Shown here: positions 17,313 through 27,591 of the stretch, in pieces
Layout of the letters: the number at the start of each line of letters is the position of its first letter
Position numbering within the stretch: the first letter of the stretch is position 1
Source: Flavobacterium sp. N3904
Lineage (GTDB): Bacteria > Bacteroidota > Bacteroidia > Flavobacteriales > Flavobacteriaceae
Direction: 5' to 3'
Assembly (NCBI RefSeq): GCF_025947305.1
Contig: NZ_CP110009.1
Span: forward strand, 3,699,501-3,763,500
Length of the DNA stretch: 64,000 nt
The notes under the pieces: generated by a model
The model's database searches: none
The model's input: only the letters and a program-made list of their open reading frames with translations
Told to the model about the DNA's origin: nothing
Made by a program: the position numbers and the translations under genes

Positions 17313-18674
17313 ATGCGAAAAATTATTTTAAGTGTGATACTAATCACTATTCTGGTACTATCTATTTTTTCAATTCATTTCTTTGTTGAATCACCAACAT
17401 TAGGAGCACATGTTATACCGCTAAAATTAGACACGGGAGACACAGCTTGGATGATTGTAGCCACGGCCCTTGTATTATTAATGACTCCAGGACTCGGATT
17501 CTTTTATGGAGGAATGGTAGGCAAAAAAAATGTCATTAGTACCATGTTACAAAGTTATATGGCCATGGTCATTGTAACTGTGTTATGGGTTGTAATTGGA
17601 TTTGGATTATGTTTCGGACCTTCAATAGGAGCAGTAAGAGATGAAGCAGGTAAAATTATATCTGGCGGTTTTATAGGTAATCCATCTGCAAATTTATTTT
17701 TCAATGGTGTAAGTGCCAATACAGCTTGGGAATTAGCTCCAACAATTCCATTTATTTTGTTTGCCTTGTTTCAAGCAAAATTTGCCATCATCACTCCCGC
17801 TTTAATCACTGGAGCATTTGCTGAAAGAGTTCGATTCTGGGCTTACTTATTATTTATGGTATTGTTTATATTATTTGTATATGCTCCATTATGTCATATG
17901 ACTTGGCATCCTGATGGATTATTCTTCAATTGGGGAGTATTAGATTTTGCTGGTGGAACTGTAGTACACATGAGTGCTGGTTGGGCTGCTTTGGCAGGAG
18001 CAATCTTCTTAGGAAAAAGAAAAGTACAAAAAGCAAATCCAGCTCGTATTACTTATGTATTATTAGGAACTGGTTTATTATGGTTCGGTTGGTTCGGTTT
18101 CAACGCTGGATCTGCTGCAGGTGCAGGTAGTCTTGCTGCTCAAGCATTAGGAACTACAACTGTTGCTGCTGCTGCTGCTGCAATGGCATGGGTATTCCTT
18201 GATAAAATTCTTGGTCACAAACTTTCAGCAATGGGCGCTTCTATTGGTGCCGTGGTAGGACTAGTTGCTATAACTCCTGCTGCTGGATTTGTAAGCATTC
18301 CTCATGCAATTGCAATTGGTATCATCGCCAGTGTAGTAAGTAACCTTGTTGTGAGTAAATTCCCTAAAGGAAAAATTGATGATGCTCTAGACGTATTTGC
18401 TTGTCACGGTGTTGGTGGTATGGTAGGTATGCTTTTAACTGGTGTATTTGCTTCAAAAGCAATCAATCCAATTGTAGGTGATAACCAAGGTTTGATATTT
18501 GGTGATCCAACTTTATTTTTAATTCAATTAAAAGCATTAGTTATTGTTTCCATATTTGCTTTCTCTGTTTCTTATGCTTTATTCTTTATTGTAAATAAAA
18601 TTACACCTTTGAGAGTAACTGAAGAAAAAGAAGAATTAGGATTAGATATTTCTCAACACGGAGAATTTTTGTAA
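17313..18674 (+). CDS. amt: Amt-family ammonium transporter (copy 2)
   Basis: A 453-residue paralog of the preceding transporter, near-identical over most of its length. The twin-His segments (VVHMSAGWAAL, FACHGVGGMVGML) and the N-terminal MRKIILSVILITILVLS are shared. It carries a 9-residue insert (AVRDEAGKIISGGFIGN in place of VIGN) in the extracellular loop after helix 3. The codon choice is noticeably more AT-rich than copy 1, including a run of GCT alanine codons at 18166-18183. The duplication is therefore not recent despite high protein identity. A separate promoter and terminator suggest independent control. Confidence 0.95.
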   Translation: MRKIILSVILITILVLSIFSIHFFVESPTLGAHVIPLKLDTGDTAWMIVATALVLLMTPGLGFFYGGMVGKKNVISTMLQSYMAMVIVTVLWVVIGFGLCFGPSIGAVRDEAGKIISGGFIGNPSANLFFNGVSANTAWELAPTIPFILFALFQAKFAIITPALITGAFAERVRFWAYLLFMVLFILFVYAPLCHMTWHPDGLFFNWGVLDFAGGTVVHMSAGWAALAGAIFLGKRKVQKANPARITYVLLGTGLLWFGWFGFNAGSAAGAGSLAAQALGTTTVAAAAAAMAWVFLDKILGHKLSAMGASIGAVVGLVAITPAAGFVSIPHAIAIGIIASVVSNLVVSKFPKGKIDDALDVFACHGVGGMVGMLLTGVFASKAINPIVGDNQGLIFGDPTLFLIQLKALVIVSIFAFSVSYALFFIVNKITPLRVTEEKEELGLDISQHGEFL

Positions 18675-18702
18675 AAACTCAATTTCCAAATAATTACCTA
18701 AA

Positions 18703-18737
18703 AACACTCTAGAATTTAATTTTAGAGTGTTTTTTTA
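18703..18737 (+). terminator. Rho-independent terminator of the second amt gene
   Basis: AACACTCTAGAATTT, a short loop, then its near complement and TTTTTTT. The stem repeats the ACACTC/GAGTGT core of the first amt terminator, so it was probably copied with the gene. The rest of the gap to 18946 is AT-rich without other features. Confidence 0.75.
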
Positions 18738-18946
18738 TTCAAAAAAACTAAATTTAAATAATCATTTCTACCCATTTACATTTATTAAATTAAGAGATAC
18801 GCTTTTATTGTTCGCAATATTATTTTTCCACACAAATAAGCATAAATTAACAATTTTACAATTTTTAATATTTTACTTGTAAAACAAACAAATATTTATT
18901 TATTTTATAAAAAATTTACATTAATAGATTTTATAAAATAATCCTC

Positions 18947-21844
18947 ATGAATATATCCACTTGCCCAACATTCACAGCCGAAGACGCTTTATCGGTATTA
19001 GAACAACATTGGGGAATTACAGGTTCACTAAAGCCGTTAGACAGTTATTTGGATCAGAATTTTTTAGTAAAATCTACAGATGGGTGTAAATACGTGCTTA
19101 AAATTGCCAATATAGAAACTCCGGAGCCTTGGCTTGATCTCCAAAATCAATCATTAAATCATTTACAAGGAAATGCAATTCCAAAAATAATACGCTCTAA
19201 AGATGAAAAATCAATGCTTTTTATGCAATCACATTGGTGGAGAGTATTAAATTTCTTAGAAGGTACAATGCTTTCTTCAGTCCCTTATCGTTCAAATAAA
19301 CTATTACAAAACATCGGAACATTTGTTGGGCAAATTTCAAATCGACTGGATTCTTTTTCGCATGAAGCTGCCGAAAGACCTTTGCAATGGGATTTACAAC
19401 AATCGGCTTCGTTATTAGAAAACTGGGTTACATTTGTTGAAGAAGGAAATACAAAAAGTGCTATTTTGGCCATCATGGAAAATTGGAAAACCAAAATTCC
19501 AGACATCAATAAAGTCCGCAGAAGCATCATCCATGCCGATTTAACACGATACAATCTTTTACTTGATGATTCAGGAAATCAAATACAAGGGATAATCGAT
19601 TTTGGCGATGTTTGCCTTTCATGGACAATAGGAGAATTGGCAGTTTTAGCTTTAGAATCGGCTATGACTGGAAGTCCAACTCCATTTGCTGACGCCTACG
19701 AAGTAATAAAAGCGTACCACGAAGTTTTTCCGATTACAAAAGAAGAAGTCCAATTGTTATATCCTTTAATTCAATTGAGGTCTGCAACAATTGTAAGCGC
19801 ATCTGCTCGACAGTTGTCTATGGAACCCGATAATGAATACGTTAAAAAACAAGCCATAGCCGATCGCGAAATGTTTCAGCAGCTTTCTTTAGCGAAAAAT
19901 GATTTTGCAACTGCTCTTTTTCTAAAAGCTTGCAATTTAGAAAGTGATGTAGTGAAAAAATTTCATGATTATTTTAAAACAAACAAAATCACTTCCCTTT
20001 TTAAAGAAACAGTAAACTTAAAAACAATTGACATCAGTCCATCCTCCGATATCTATAATGACGGTGCTTGGACCTCTCCGGAAGCTTGTAAAAAAAACAT
20101 CAAGGCCAAACTGGAAAATGGTTTCGGAATTACTACAGCATTTACGCCTACATTACAACCCTATACTTTTTGTACTCAGGAAACTGAAACAATTGCTTTA
20201 GGAATATATGCCTTTGCTCCAATTGGCACTCCAATTTATGCGCCAACCAATATCACTTTTATAAAACAAACTACTGACAAACTCATTTTCAAAACTAGTG
20301 ATTTTTACATTTATATTATTGGAGTCGATTCTAATTTAGAAATTGGAACCAATCTAAAACAAGGCGAAACTTTAGGAATAATTACAACTGAAAACCCAGA
20401 TTCACCATTCCCTTCTCATGTTTTTATACAAATAGATGCATCGGGCAATGCACCAACTTATTGTCGTCCTAGCGAAAGAATGGGTTGGGAAATTCTATGT
20501 CCTGATCCTACTGTCTTTCTACAATTAAAATCTAAAAAAGATATTTTAGACACCCAAACATTAGAAACACGCAGAAATAAAATTATTCAACAAGCTCAAG
20601 AATACTACTATCAAAAACCGATGAATCTCGTACGCGGTTGGCAACAATACCTCATTGGCGATGATGGTCAAGTCTATTTGGATGCTATAAATAATGTGGC
20701 ACATATTGGTCATTCTCATCCAAAAATAGTGGAAGTAGCCACCAAGCAACTTCAAAAACTAAATACCAATGCCCGCTTTTTGTATGAAGACAACATCAAT
20801 TATGCCGAGCGATTATTACAGTATTTCCCAGAGTCTTTGCAAGTGGTTTTCTATACCTGCACCGGAAGCGAAGCCAATGATCTCGCTTTGCGATTAGCAA
20901 GAGCTTACACCAACCAAAATGATATATTGGTTATTGATGGCGAATACCACGGAAACACCACCGCTGTAGATGAAATAAGCACCTGCTTGATGGATAATCC
21001 CACTGCCTCCAAAAGTATACGACCCTTTACGCATCCGCTAATACAACCCAATACCTTTAGAGGGAAATACAAAGCTGACACTCCCAATGTAGCAGAACTT
21101 TACGCCCAAGATGCAGATGAAAAAATAGCCTTTATTCATTCTCAAGGCCGAGGTGTTGCAGCTTTCATCTCTGAATCTTTATTGGGCTCAGGCGGTGGAG
21201 TAGAAATGCCAAAAGGGTATTTGAAAAAAGTATACGAATCTGTTCATCAAGCGGGAGGTGTGTGCATAGCCGACGAAGTACAAATTGGTTTTGGTCGAAT
21301 GGGAAGTCATTTTTGGGGTTTTCAAAAAGAAGAGGTTTTGCCGGATATAGTTACTCTAGGAAAACCAATGGGGAATGGACATCCTGTTTCTGCAGTGATT
21401 ACAACTCGAAAAATTGCTGACGCTTATAAAGAAAAATATACGTATTTCAACACCTTTGCGGGTAATCCAGTTTCTTGCCAAATTGCGAATACAGTCTTAG
21501 ATGTTATAAAAGACGAAAAATTACAACAAAATGCTGCTGAAGTAGGCGGATTCCTAAAGCAAGAATTGGAAAAACTAATTGACGAATTCGAATCTGTAGG
21601 AGCTGTTTACGGACACGCTATGTATTTGGGTGTAGATTTGATTAAAGACAAAAAATCAAGAACTCCAGATAGTCAAAAAGCATTGTGGGTGTCGGAAACG
21701 ATGAAACAAAACGGAATTATAATTTACCCAACAGGAGATTATTATAACATCCTTAAAATCAAACCTCCTATGTGTTTTACTAAAGAAAATGCTGTTTTTG
21801 TAGTAGATACTTTACGAATGATTTTGACCAAAATGGAAAATTAA
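18947..21844 (+). CDS. phosphotransferase / M23-like / class III aminotransferase fusion
   Basis: A 965-residue protein with three parts. Residues 1 to about 320 form an aminoglycoside-phosphotransferase-like kinase domain, with HADLTRYN starting at H196 and the metal-binding IIDFGD. Residues about 370-520 resemble a lysostaphin-like M23 domain ([26 protein letters not shown]) but lack an obvious zinc His set. Residues about 540-965 are a class III PLP aminotransferase with [14 protein letters not shown] and PLP lysine K806 in LGKPMGNG. The end resembles ethanolamine-phosphate/5-phosphohydroxylysine phospho-lyases. A kinase plus a phospho-lyase would phosphorylate an amino alcohol and then release ammonia. 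That fits with its place after two ammonium transporters, but the substrate is unknown. Confidence 0.88.
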   Translation: MNISTCPTFTAEDALSVLEQHWGITGSLKPLDSYLDQNFLVKSTDGCKYVLKIANIETPEPWLDLQNQSLNHLQGNAIPKIIRSKDEKSMLFMQSHWWRVLNFLEGTMLSSVPYRSNKLLQNIGTFVGQISNRLDSFSHEAAERPLQWDLQQSASLLENWVTFVEEGNTKSAILAIMENWKTKIPDINKVRRSIIHADLTRYNLLLDDSGNQIQGIIDFGDVCLSWTIGELAVLALESAMTGSPTPFADAYEVIKAYHEVFPITKEEVQLLYPLIQLRSATIVSASARQLSMEPDNEYVKKQAIADREMFQQLSLAKNDFATALFLKACNLESDVVKKFHDYFKTNKITSLFKETVNLKTIDISPSSDIYNDGAWTSPEACKKNIKAKLENGFGITTAFTPTLQPYTFCTQETETIALGIYAFAPIGTPIYAPTNITFIKQTTDKLIFKTSDFYIYIIGVDSNLEIGTNLKQGETLGIITTENPDSPFPSHVFIQIDASGNAPTYCRPSERMGWEILCPDPTVFLQLKSKKDILDTQTLETRRNKIIQQAQEYYYQKPMNLVRGWQQYLIGDDGQVYLDAINNVAHIGHSHPKIVEVATKQLQKLNTNARFLYEDNINYAERLLQYFPESLQVVFYTCTGSEANDLALRLARAYTNQNDILVIDGEYHGNTTAVDEISTCLMDNPTASKSIRPFTHPLIQPNTFRGKYKADTPNVAELYAQDADEKIAFIHSQGRGVAAFISESLLGSGGGVEMPKGYLKKVYESVHQAGGVCIADEVQIGFGRMGSHFWGFQKEEVLPDIVTLGKPMGNGHPVSAVITTRKIADAYKEKYTYFNTFAGNPVSCQIANTVLDVIKDEKLQQNAAEVGGFLKQELEKLIDEFESVGAVYGHAMYLGVDLIKDKKSRTPDSQKALWVSETMKQNGIIIYPTGDYYNILKIKPPMCFTKENAVFVVDTLRMILTKMEN

Positions 21845-21867
21845 AACCCTTGCTTTTCTTATACAAA

Positions 21868-21896
21868 AAACCCAATCTTTTAACGATTGGGTTTTA
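21868..21896. terminator. bidirectional terminator between the fusion gene and dsbD
   Basis: AAACCCAATC (21868-21877) pairs perfectly with GATTGGGTTT (21885-21894). T-runs lie on both strands, as expected between convergent genes. Confidence 0.85.
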
Positions 21897-21900
21897 ATTT

Positions 21901-23925
21901 TTATTTTTTAAAGTTTGCAATTCCTATTTTCAACCAACTTAGATATTCTGCAACAGGTACATAACTTATAGTAGGCTGTTTTGTGTTTAAAACATTACCA
22001 TTTAAATCTGTCAAAACATACAAAGGTTGCGTATTGGTATTGTATTTTGTAATCATAAAATCAGTCCATTTATCCCCAATCGTTTCGATTTCGGCACCGG
22101 TTGATTTTGAGACAAACTGTTCTGATTTTGGTAATTCTCGCTTATCATCCACATACAATGAAATCAAAACAACTTCATTTTTCAAAATTGGAAGTATGCT
22201 ATCATCCGACCAAACATTATTTTCCATTTTTCTGCAATTTACACAAGCATGACCTGTGAAATCAAGCATTATAGGCTTATTAACCGTTTTGGCATAAGCC
22301 AATCCTTTGTCATAATCATCAAAAACTACGATTTGATGGGGGCCTGATTTTGCACCTTCCGGCAAAATTACAGATGAAGTATTTCCCGAACTGGAACTAC
22401 CTACGCCAAGCGGACTTTCACTGTATTCCATTGGAGGTGGGAAAGCACTAATCAATTTAAGTGGTGCTCCCCAAAGTCCTGGAATTAGATAAATAGTAAA
22501 AGAAAGAACAATCAAACCTAACGACAATCTACCTACTGAAATATGAGATAATGGGCTATCGTGTGGCAAAGTAATTTTTCCAAACAAGTAAAAGGCCAAT
22601 GCTCCAAAAATAGCAATCCAAATCACCAAGAATACTTCTCTTTCCAATAAATGCAATTGCAGCACCAAATCGGCATTCGATAAAAATTTAAATGCCAAAG
22701 CCAATTCAAGAAATCCTAATACAACTTTTACAGTATTCAACCAGCCTCCTGATCTTGGCAAAGAATTCAACCAACCTGGGAACATTGCAAAAAGCATAAA
22801 AGGCAAAGCCAATGCCAATGAAAAACCTAACATCCCGATTATCGGAGCAATTCCTCCTTTGGAAGCTGCGTCAACCAAAAGCGTTCCTACAATAGGCCCC
22901 GTGCAAGAAAAGGATACAATTGCTAATGCTAATGCCATGAACAATATACCAATGATTCCCCCTCTATCAGCCTGACTGTCTACTTTGTTAGCCCACGAAT
23001 GAGGCAACATAATTTCAAAAGCACCAAGAAACGATGTAGCAAATACTACCAATAAAATAAAGAATAAAATATTAAACCAAACGTTGGTTGACAAAGCATT
23101 GAGGGCATCGGCACCAAAAATCCAGGTGACCAAAAATCCTAATACCACATAAATTAGAATAATCGAAATTCCATAAATAATGGCGTTTCTAATTCCGGCG
23201 GCTTTGTTTTTACTCTGTTTGGTAAAAAAACTAACCGTCATAGGAATCATAGGAAAAACACAAGGGGTCAATAAAGCTGCAAATCCAGAGAAAAAAGCAA
23301 TAAAGAAAATAGACCATAATCCTCTTTGCGAATCAGGTTTTGGTGTTTCGATATCCTTTTTCACTTTCGGCTCAATAGTTTCCTTTTTATCTACAGTAGC
23401 TGTGCTTACAGTATCTACCTTAGTTGAATCCAATTTCACAACTGCTATTGGAGTAGTGACAATTGTTGTTGCTTCAGTTTTCGGTATTTTAAAAGTGAAT
23501 TTCTTTTCCAGATTGATACAAACTTCTTTACAAACCTGATAATTCAATTCGGCTTGAATAGCAGTAGTTTTTGGATTGATTAGCGTTATTTCTTGCTGAA
23601 TTTGGGCTTTATCATGAAAGAACGTTTCGTTTACACCAAAAATATCATTGAAGGCTGTAGTCGTTTTACTTTCTTTGGCTTTACCTACCAAATTAAAATT
23701 CCCTTTTTGCTCTTTAAAAATAATCTCCAAAGGCAGTGGTCCGCCATCTGGCGTAAATTGGGAATACAGATGCCAATCTTTTTCAATTACACCATTAAAA
23801 GTCAAAATATAATTGGATTCGGATTTCTTTTCTATTGTCGTCGTCCATTTAACTGGATCCAATACCTGGGCATTTCCTTTGGCAAAAGCGAAAAAAGTAA
23901 GGAGTATAAAAAGTATTTTTTTCAT
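21901..23925 (-). CDS. dsbD: DsbD-family protein-disulfide reductase (thiol:disulfide interchange protein)
   Basis: A 674-residue membrane protein that carries electrons from cytoplasmic thioredoxin to the periplasm. A signal peptide (MKKILFILLTFFAFAKGNA) is followed by the DsbD-alpha domain with its Cys pair in YQVCKEVCINLEKKF. The linker is Thr/Lys-rich. A membrane domain with LLTPCVFPMIPMTVSFF and FSCTGPIVGTLL carries one Cys in each half. The C-terminal thioredoxin-like domain has C561-V-N-C564. All six functional cysteines are present. It starts 16 bases after tilS and probably belongs to the pabB-tilS-dsbD unit. Confidence 0.95.
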   Translation of the reverse strand: MKKILFILLTFFAFAKGNAQVLDPVKWTTTIEKKSESNYILTFNGVIEKDWHLYSQFTPDGGPLPLEIIFKEQKGNFNLVGKAKESKTTTAFNDIFGVNETFFHDKAQIQQEITLINPKTTAIQAELNYQVCKEVCINLEKKFTFKIPKTEATTIVTTPIAVVKLDSTKVDTVSTATVDKKETIEPKVKKDIETPKPDSQRGLWSIFFIAFFSGFAALLTPCVFPMIPMTVSFFTKQSKNKAAGIRNAIIYGISIILIYVVLGFLVTWIFGADALNALSTNVWFNILFFILLVVFATSFLGAFEIMLPHSWANKVDSQADRGGIIGILFMALALAIVSFSCTGPIVGTLLVDAASKGGIAPIIGMLGFSLALALPFMLFAMFPGWLNSLPRSGGWLNTVKVVLGFLELALAFKFLSNADLVLQLHLLEREVFLVIWIAIFGALAFYLFGKITLPHDSPLSHISVGRLSLGLIVLSFTIYLIPGLWGAPLKLISAFPPPMEYSESPLGVGSSSSGNTSSVILPEGAKSGPHQIVVFDDYDKGLAYAKTVNKPIMLDFTGHACVNCRKMENNVWSDDSILPILKNEVVLISLYVDDKRELPKSEQFVSKSTGAEIETIGDKWTDFMITKYNTNTQPLYVLTDLNGNVLNTKQPTISYVPVAEYLSWLKIGIANFKK

Positions 23926-23941
23926 TTTATTTTTCTAATTT

Positions 23942-25255
23942 CTAATTTTCTAATTCAATTTTAAGAATGTTTTTGGTCTTATCTGTTGTTTTAAATTGAT
24001 TGTCAGCACGGATTCCGATAACCCAAACTATTTGATTGTTCGAACACAAAAGCCAGGTGTTTTCTTTTTCTATCAAGGATAATTTTTCGTCTTTAAAAAG
24101 TTTGCTTACTTTTTTTGATTTTCCGTTCAAACCAAAAGGCGTGAAAACATCACCAGTTTTCCACTTGCGCAGTACCAATGGAAAAACCAATTGATCAGCG
24201 TCGACAAAGATAGTTTTATTTGTGGCTACCGAAATGTCGGTTACTTTACAAAACGACATATTTAAGGGAATCTTAACTTCGGCCTGATTGGCATTAATAA
24301 AAAATTCTTGGACAATTTCTAAATCTTCAATAGGCAACAAAATCAATGAATCCCTATCTTTTAACAAACGATAATCAGCAGAAAAAACCTGTTTTCCAGA
24401 TTGACTTTCGACCAAATCATAAATATCCTTCCAAGCCGTAAACCCAAATTCCTTAAGCCATTGATACAAATAGGATTGGTAATTGGGTAATTTCAACAAT
24501 TGATTCAAATCAAAATGAATTTGATCATCCACTTCCTTGGCCACTTGCTGATAGACCATAATTGCTGCGTCTTCAACCATAGCAAAAGATTCCTGAAGGT
24601 AGCTTTCAGTTTTTAAAAAAGAAGTTATAAAATTGGGATTCAACTCCTTCAAAACTGGAATCAAATGATGGCGTATTTTATTTCTTAAATATTTATCGGA
24701 TGCATTACTGCTGTCTTCCCTCCATTGAATGTTATGTTCCTTTGCATAATTTTCAATTTCAAGTCGGGATAAAAAAAGCAAAGGTCGAATTATTTTTTTA
24801 TTTTGCTCCGGAATTCCTGTCAATCCTTCCAATCCGGTTCCTCTGGTGAGATTGATCAAAAAAGTTTCCAAATTGTCATCGGCATGATGTGCGGTAAGTA
24901 AGTAATCAAACTTTTCTGTTTCCAACAATTCATAAAACCAATTGTATCGTAATTCCCTTGCGGCAATCTGGGTCGATAATTTATAATCTTTGGCAAAAGC
25001 TTCGGTATCAAATTGAGTTACATAAATAGGAATTGCATTAACTTCGGCATAATCCTGTATAAACTTTTGATCTCCAAAACTTTCAATCCCTCTGAGTTGA
25101 AAATTACAATGGGCAATAGCAATATCATAGTGTAATTCATTGAATAAATGCAACAAAACCATACTATCCAAGCCACCGCTTACAGCAAGAAGCAGTTTTT
25201 TTTGTTTCAAAAAAGGGATTTCCTGATCGATATGATTTTGAAGTGTGTTTTTCAT
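23942..25255 (-). CDS. tilS: tRNA(Ile)-lysidine synthase
   Basis: A 437-residue enzyme that converts C34 of tRNA-Ile(CAU) to lysidine using lysine and ATP. The PP-loop SGGLDS is at residues 26-31, with the typical HCNFQLRG, LLTAHHADDNLETFLINLTRGTGLEGL and IIRPLLFLSR segments. The C-terminal TilS domain (VLRKWKTGDVFTPFGLNGKSKKVSKLF) is complete. It is essential in most bacteria. It lies between pabB (130-bp gap) and dsbD (16-bp gap) on the same strand. Confidence 0.96.
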   Translation of the reverse strand: MKNTLQNHIDQEIPFLKQKKLLLAVSGGLDSMVLLHLFNELHYDIAIAHCNFQLRGIESFGDQKFIQDYAEVNAIPIYVTQFDTEAFAKDYKLSTQIAARELRYNWFYELLETEKFDYLLTAHHADDNLETFLINLTRGTGLEGLTGIPEQNKKIIRPLLFLSRLEIENYAKEHNIQWREDSSNASDKYLRNKIRHHLIPVLKELNPNFITSFLKTESYLQESFAMVEDAAIMVYQQVAKEVDDQIHFDLNQLLKLPNYQSYLYQWLKEFGFTAWKDIYDLVESQSGKQVFSADYRLLKDRDSLILLPIEDLEIVQEFFINANQAEVKIPLNMSFCKVTDISVATNKTIFVDADQLVFPLVLRKWKTGDVFTPFGLNGKSKKVSKLFKDEKLSLIEKENTWLLCSNNQIVWVIGIRADNQFKTTDKTKNILKIELEN

Positions 25256-25384
25256 ACGAAGTTAATATTGTTTTTTTTTATAGGAATATGGTATCGCCAA
25301 TCTTCATTTCAACTCCAAATTTAGACTCATGGTGATTTCATATTTCAAAAATACTGATTATTATTTAATCCAATGACAACTCAA

Positions 25385-26671
25385 TTATTGCAAAACTTCA
25401 AGCATTGCTTTTGCTTTAAGCAAACATTCTTCGTATTCGTTATCTGGAATGGATAAGGAGGTTATGGCGCTTCCAACGGAAAAAGACACATATTTATTTT
25501 CTTGGTTGTACAAAATGCTACGAATAACCACATTAAAATCGAAATCACCATTTGGAGTGAAATAACCTACTGCTCCACTGTACAATCCACGCTTGGTTTC
25601 CTCCAATTCTTCGATGATTTTCATCGCCGCATACTTGGGTGCTCCCGTCATACTTCCCATCGGAAAAGTAGTTTTAATTGTATCTACTGCTGCATATTGA
25701 GTGTCAATTTTGGAAGTTATCGTCGAAATCATTTGATGCACCTGCAAGAAAGAATAAATGCCGCAAAGTTCTTTTACTTCAACCGTCGCTTTTTGTGCTG
25801 TTCTTGACAAATCATTTCGAACCAAGTCGGTAATCATAATATTTTCGGCACGTTCTTTAGGATCTTGTACCAAATCATTCTTGGCTTTTTCATCTTCTAT
25901 TGAATCCAAATATCGCTTGGCCGTCCCTTTTATAGGCTGAGAAATTAGTTTTTCTTCTTCTTTTTTCAAATAGCGTTCAGGCGAAGCCGAAAGTAAAAAT
26001 TGCTTATTGTTCTTCAAAAAAACAGTAAACGGAGCCTGTGAAATGCTATTTAATTTTAAGAATTTAGTCAATGGATCAATTGTAGCCTTTTCAGCAAAAA
26101 ATTCCATACAAAAATTGGCTTCATACAAATCTCCGTGATGGATGTGTTCAAGTAATTTGTTTACCTTCTCTATATAATTTTGTTTTGAAATACGTTGCTT
26201 TACCTCGACTGCGGTCGAAATGACATCATTATTGATTTCAAAATTAATTATTTCATCAAAATCAACTTCAACCTCATCATCACACATATTCAAATATTGA
26301 ATTTCGAGTTGATTTCCTTTCAATAAAAATATTTTTTTGGGCTGAAAAAAGAACAGATCCGGAAAATTCAAACCGTCAAAATTATTAGATTGCAAATACT
26401 CTACATCGTTTTTTAAATCATACGAAAGATATCCAAATAACCAATCTTTGGTTGTTTGCTGGTATTGTTTTAAATCCTCAAAAGCATTGTGATAATCTGT
26501 TTTTAGAGACGTAAAAGCATCAACTGCCAGGATACAGTCGAAACTGGAATATTCGTTGAAAAATGAATTGCTGTCTAAAAACGTTATTTCGCGAAACTGT
26601 TGCGCCCAAGAAATAATCTTTTGCTTAAACTGAAGCGGGTTTATAATTGTTTTATAAATGGAAGTTCTCAA
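25385..26671 (-). CDS. pabB: aminodeoxychorismate synthase component I
   Basis: A 428-residue chorismate-binding enzyme. PIKGTAKR carries the lysine that marks aminodeoxychorismate synthase (anthranilate synthases have PIAGT). Other family segments are SASPERYLKKEEEKLI, ITDLVRNDLSRTAQ, TFPMGSMTGAPKYAAMKIIEELE and GAVGYFTPNGDFDFNVVIRS. It makes 4-amino-4-deoxychorismate for folate synthesis together with a PabA glutaminase that is not in this window. Around residues 150-156 (DVISTAVEV) the coding DNA contains a 15-bp block nearly equal to an arm of the inverted repeat at 33944-33999, so a repeat fragment may have been absorbed. Confidence 0.9.
   Translation of the reverse strand: MRTSIYKTIINPLQFKQKIISWAQQFREITFLDSNSFFNEYSSFDCILAVDAFTSLKTDYHNAFEDLKQYQQTTKDWLFGYLSYDLKNDVEYLQSNNFDGLNFPDLFFFQPKKIFLLKGNQLEIQYLNMCDDEVEVDFDEIINFEINNDVISTAVEVKQRISKQNYIEKVNKLLEHIHHGDLYEANFCMEFFAEKATIDPLTKFLKLNSISQAPFTVFLKNNKQFLLSASPERYLKKEEEKLISQPIKGTAKRYLDSIEDEKAKNDLVQDPKERAENIMITDLVRNDLSRTAQKATVEVKELCGIYSFLQVHQMISTITSKIDTQYAAVDTIKTTFPMGSMTGAPKYAAMKIIEELEETKRGLYSGAVGYFTPNGDFDFNVVIRSILYNQENKYVSFSVGSAITSLSIPDNEYEECLLKAKAMLEVLQ
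26204..26218. repeat. inverted-repeat fragment inside pabB
   Basis: The complementary strand reads TCGACCGCAGTCGAG, which matches 14 of 15 bases of the left arm of the 33944-33999 element (TCGAGCGCAGTCGAG). It is in frame within the linker region of pabB. Confidence 0.5.
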
Positions 26672-27059
26672 AAATTAATCTATTTATGGAGTTCAAAATT
26701 ACAATAAAAAAAACCGCTTCTCAAATAGAATTTTCATAAAAAATGGTTAGTATGCTCTGTATAAATAATAATGTTACCGATTAATATTTTAAGATTATTC
26801 ACCTTTATTTTTGCATTTTTTATCAAAAAAACACAAAACAAAAACAAACAAAAAGACAACAATATCCTTGATAACAAATAGTTACAAACAAATAAAGCTT
26901 AAAAATCGATAAAACTCTTATCAAAATTGATTATATTTGTTAAGAAGATGGACGCAACTTTCTTGCCCGAAAGTTACTAATGGCAATGGATCTAATATTG
27001 ATTATTCTCTTTAAATAATATAATCGTTAACTAGAACATTTAATCAAAAAAATTATGCC
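26672..27059. other. 388-bp region between pabB and the first DoxX gene
   Basis: The two genes diverge here. A plus-strand TATATTTG box lies at 26932-26939. After it, a hairpin AACTTTC-TTGCCC-GAAAGTT occupies 26957-26976, inside the predicted leader of the DoxX-like gene. The rest is AT-rich with repeated ACAAACA-like words. No other gene is seen. Confidence 0.5.
26932..26939 (+). promoter_or_regulatory. -7 box of the first DoxX-like gene
   Basis: TATATTTG matches TAnnTTTG, 121 bases before the ATG. No TTG lies at the usual distance upstream. The long leader contains the hairpin at 26957-26976. Confidence 0.45.
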
Positions 27060-27437
27060 ATGAAAAATGTAATCCTCTTTTTTCGAATCACTCTTGGGCT
27101 AATACTAATTTCTTTACCCGTTTGTTACTTTTTTAACTTAATTCCTGAACTGGAAAATACTGGAGATTTCAAAGCTTTCCAAATTGGTTTAGTCCCTTCT
27201 GTCTATTTAGTACCTATCTCAAAAGTGGTGGAATTTATTTGCGGTTTATCTTTTTTGTCAAAAAAATATGTGACTTTATCAAATATTATTGTATTACCCG
27301 TTACAATAAATATTCTTTTTATCAATTATTTCACTTCTTCACCAATTGGTTTTAGCATTTCTTTATTTATTTTTTGTGGAAATATAATACTATTTTACGC
27401 CTATTGGAAACACTATAAACATTTGTTTATCGCTTAA
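27060..27437 (+). CDS. DoxX-like small membrane protein (copy 1)
   Basis: A 125-residue protein with four hydrophobic helices, beginning MKNVILFFRITLGLILISLPV. The pattern of a short periplasmic loop (FNLIPELENTGDFKAFQIGL), then VPISKVVEFICGLSFL and an aromatic end (YAYWKHYKHLF) is that of the DoxX/DoxX-like family. These are inner-membrane proteins without a firm function. It is a tandem paralog of the next gene, and the two share layout and several motifs (ISKVVEFICGLSF versus LVKIVELLCGLSF). Confidence 0.8.
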   Translation: MKNVILFFRITLGLILISLPVCYFFNLIPELENTGDFKAFQIGLVPSVYLVPISKVVEFICGLSFLSKKYVTLSNIIVLPVTINILFINYFTSSPIGFSISLFIFCGNIILFYAYWKHYKHLFIA

Positions 27438-27463
27438 ACAAAACTAAACTCATTAAATTAAAG

Positions 27464-27500
27464 ACATTTCATTTTCACCGATGAGATGTTTTTTTTTTTG
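27464..27500 (+). terminator. terminator after the first DoxX-like gene
   Basis: ACATTTCAT (27464-27472) and ATGAGATGT (27481-27489) pair with one G-U. At least 10 T residues follow. Confidence 0.7.
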
Positions 27501-27517
27501 ATAAAGTTATTTTTTTC

Positions 27518-27545
27518 TTGTTTTATTGTAAAATAATTATATTTG
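27518..27545 (+). promoter_or_regulatory. promoter of the second DoxX-like gene
   Basis: TTG (27518-27520), 17 bases, TATATTTG (27538-27545). Both elements fit the Bacteroidota consensus and lie 47 bases before the ATG. Confidence 0.6.
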
Positions 27546-27591
27546 AATGAACCAATTTTATCATTAAAAACAACTTTAAAATTTAAAAACT

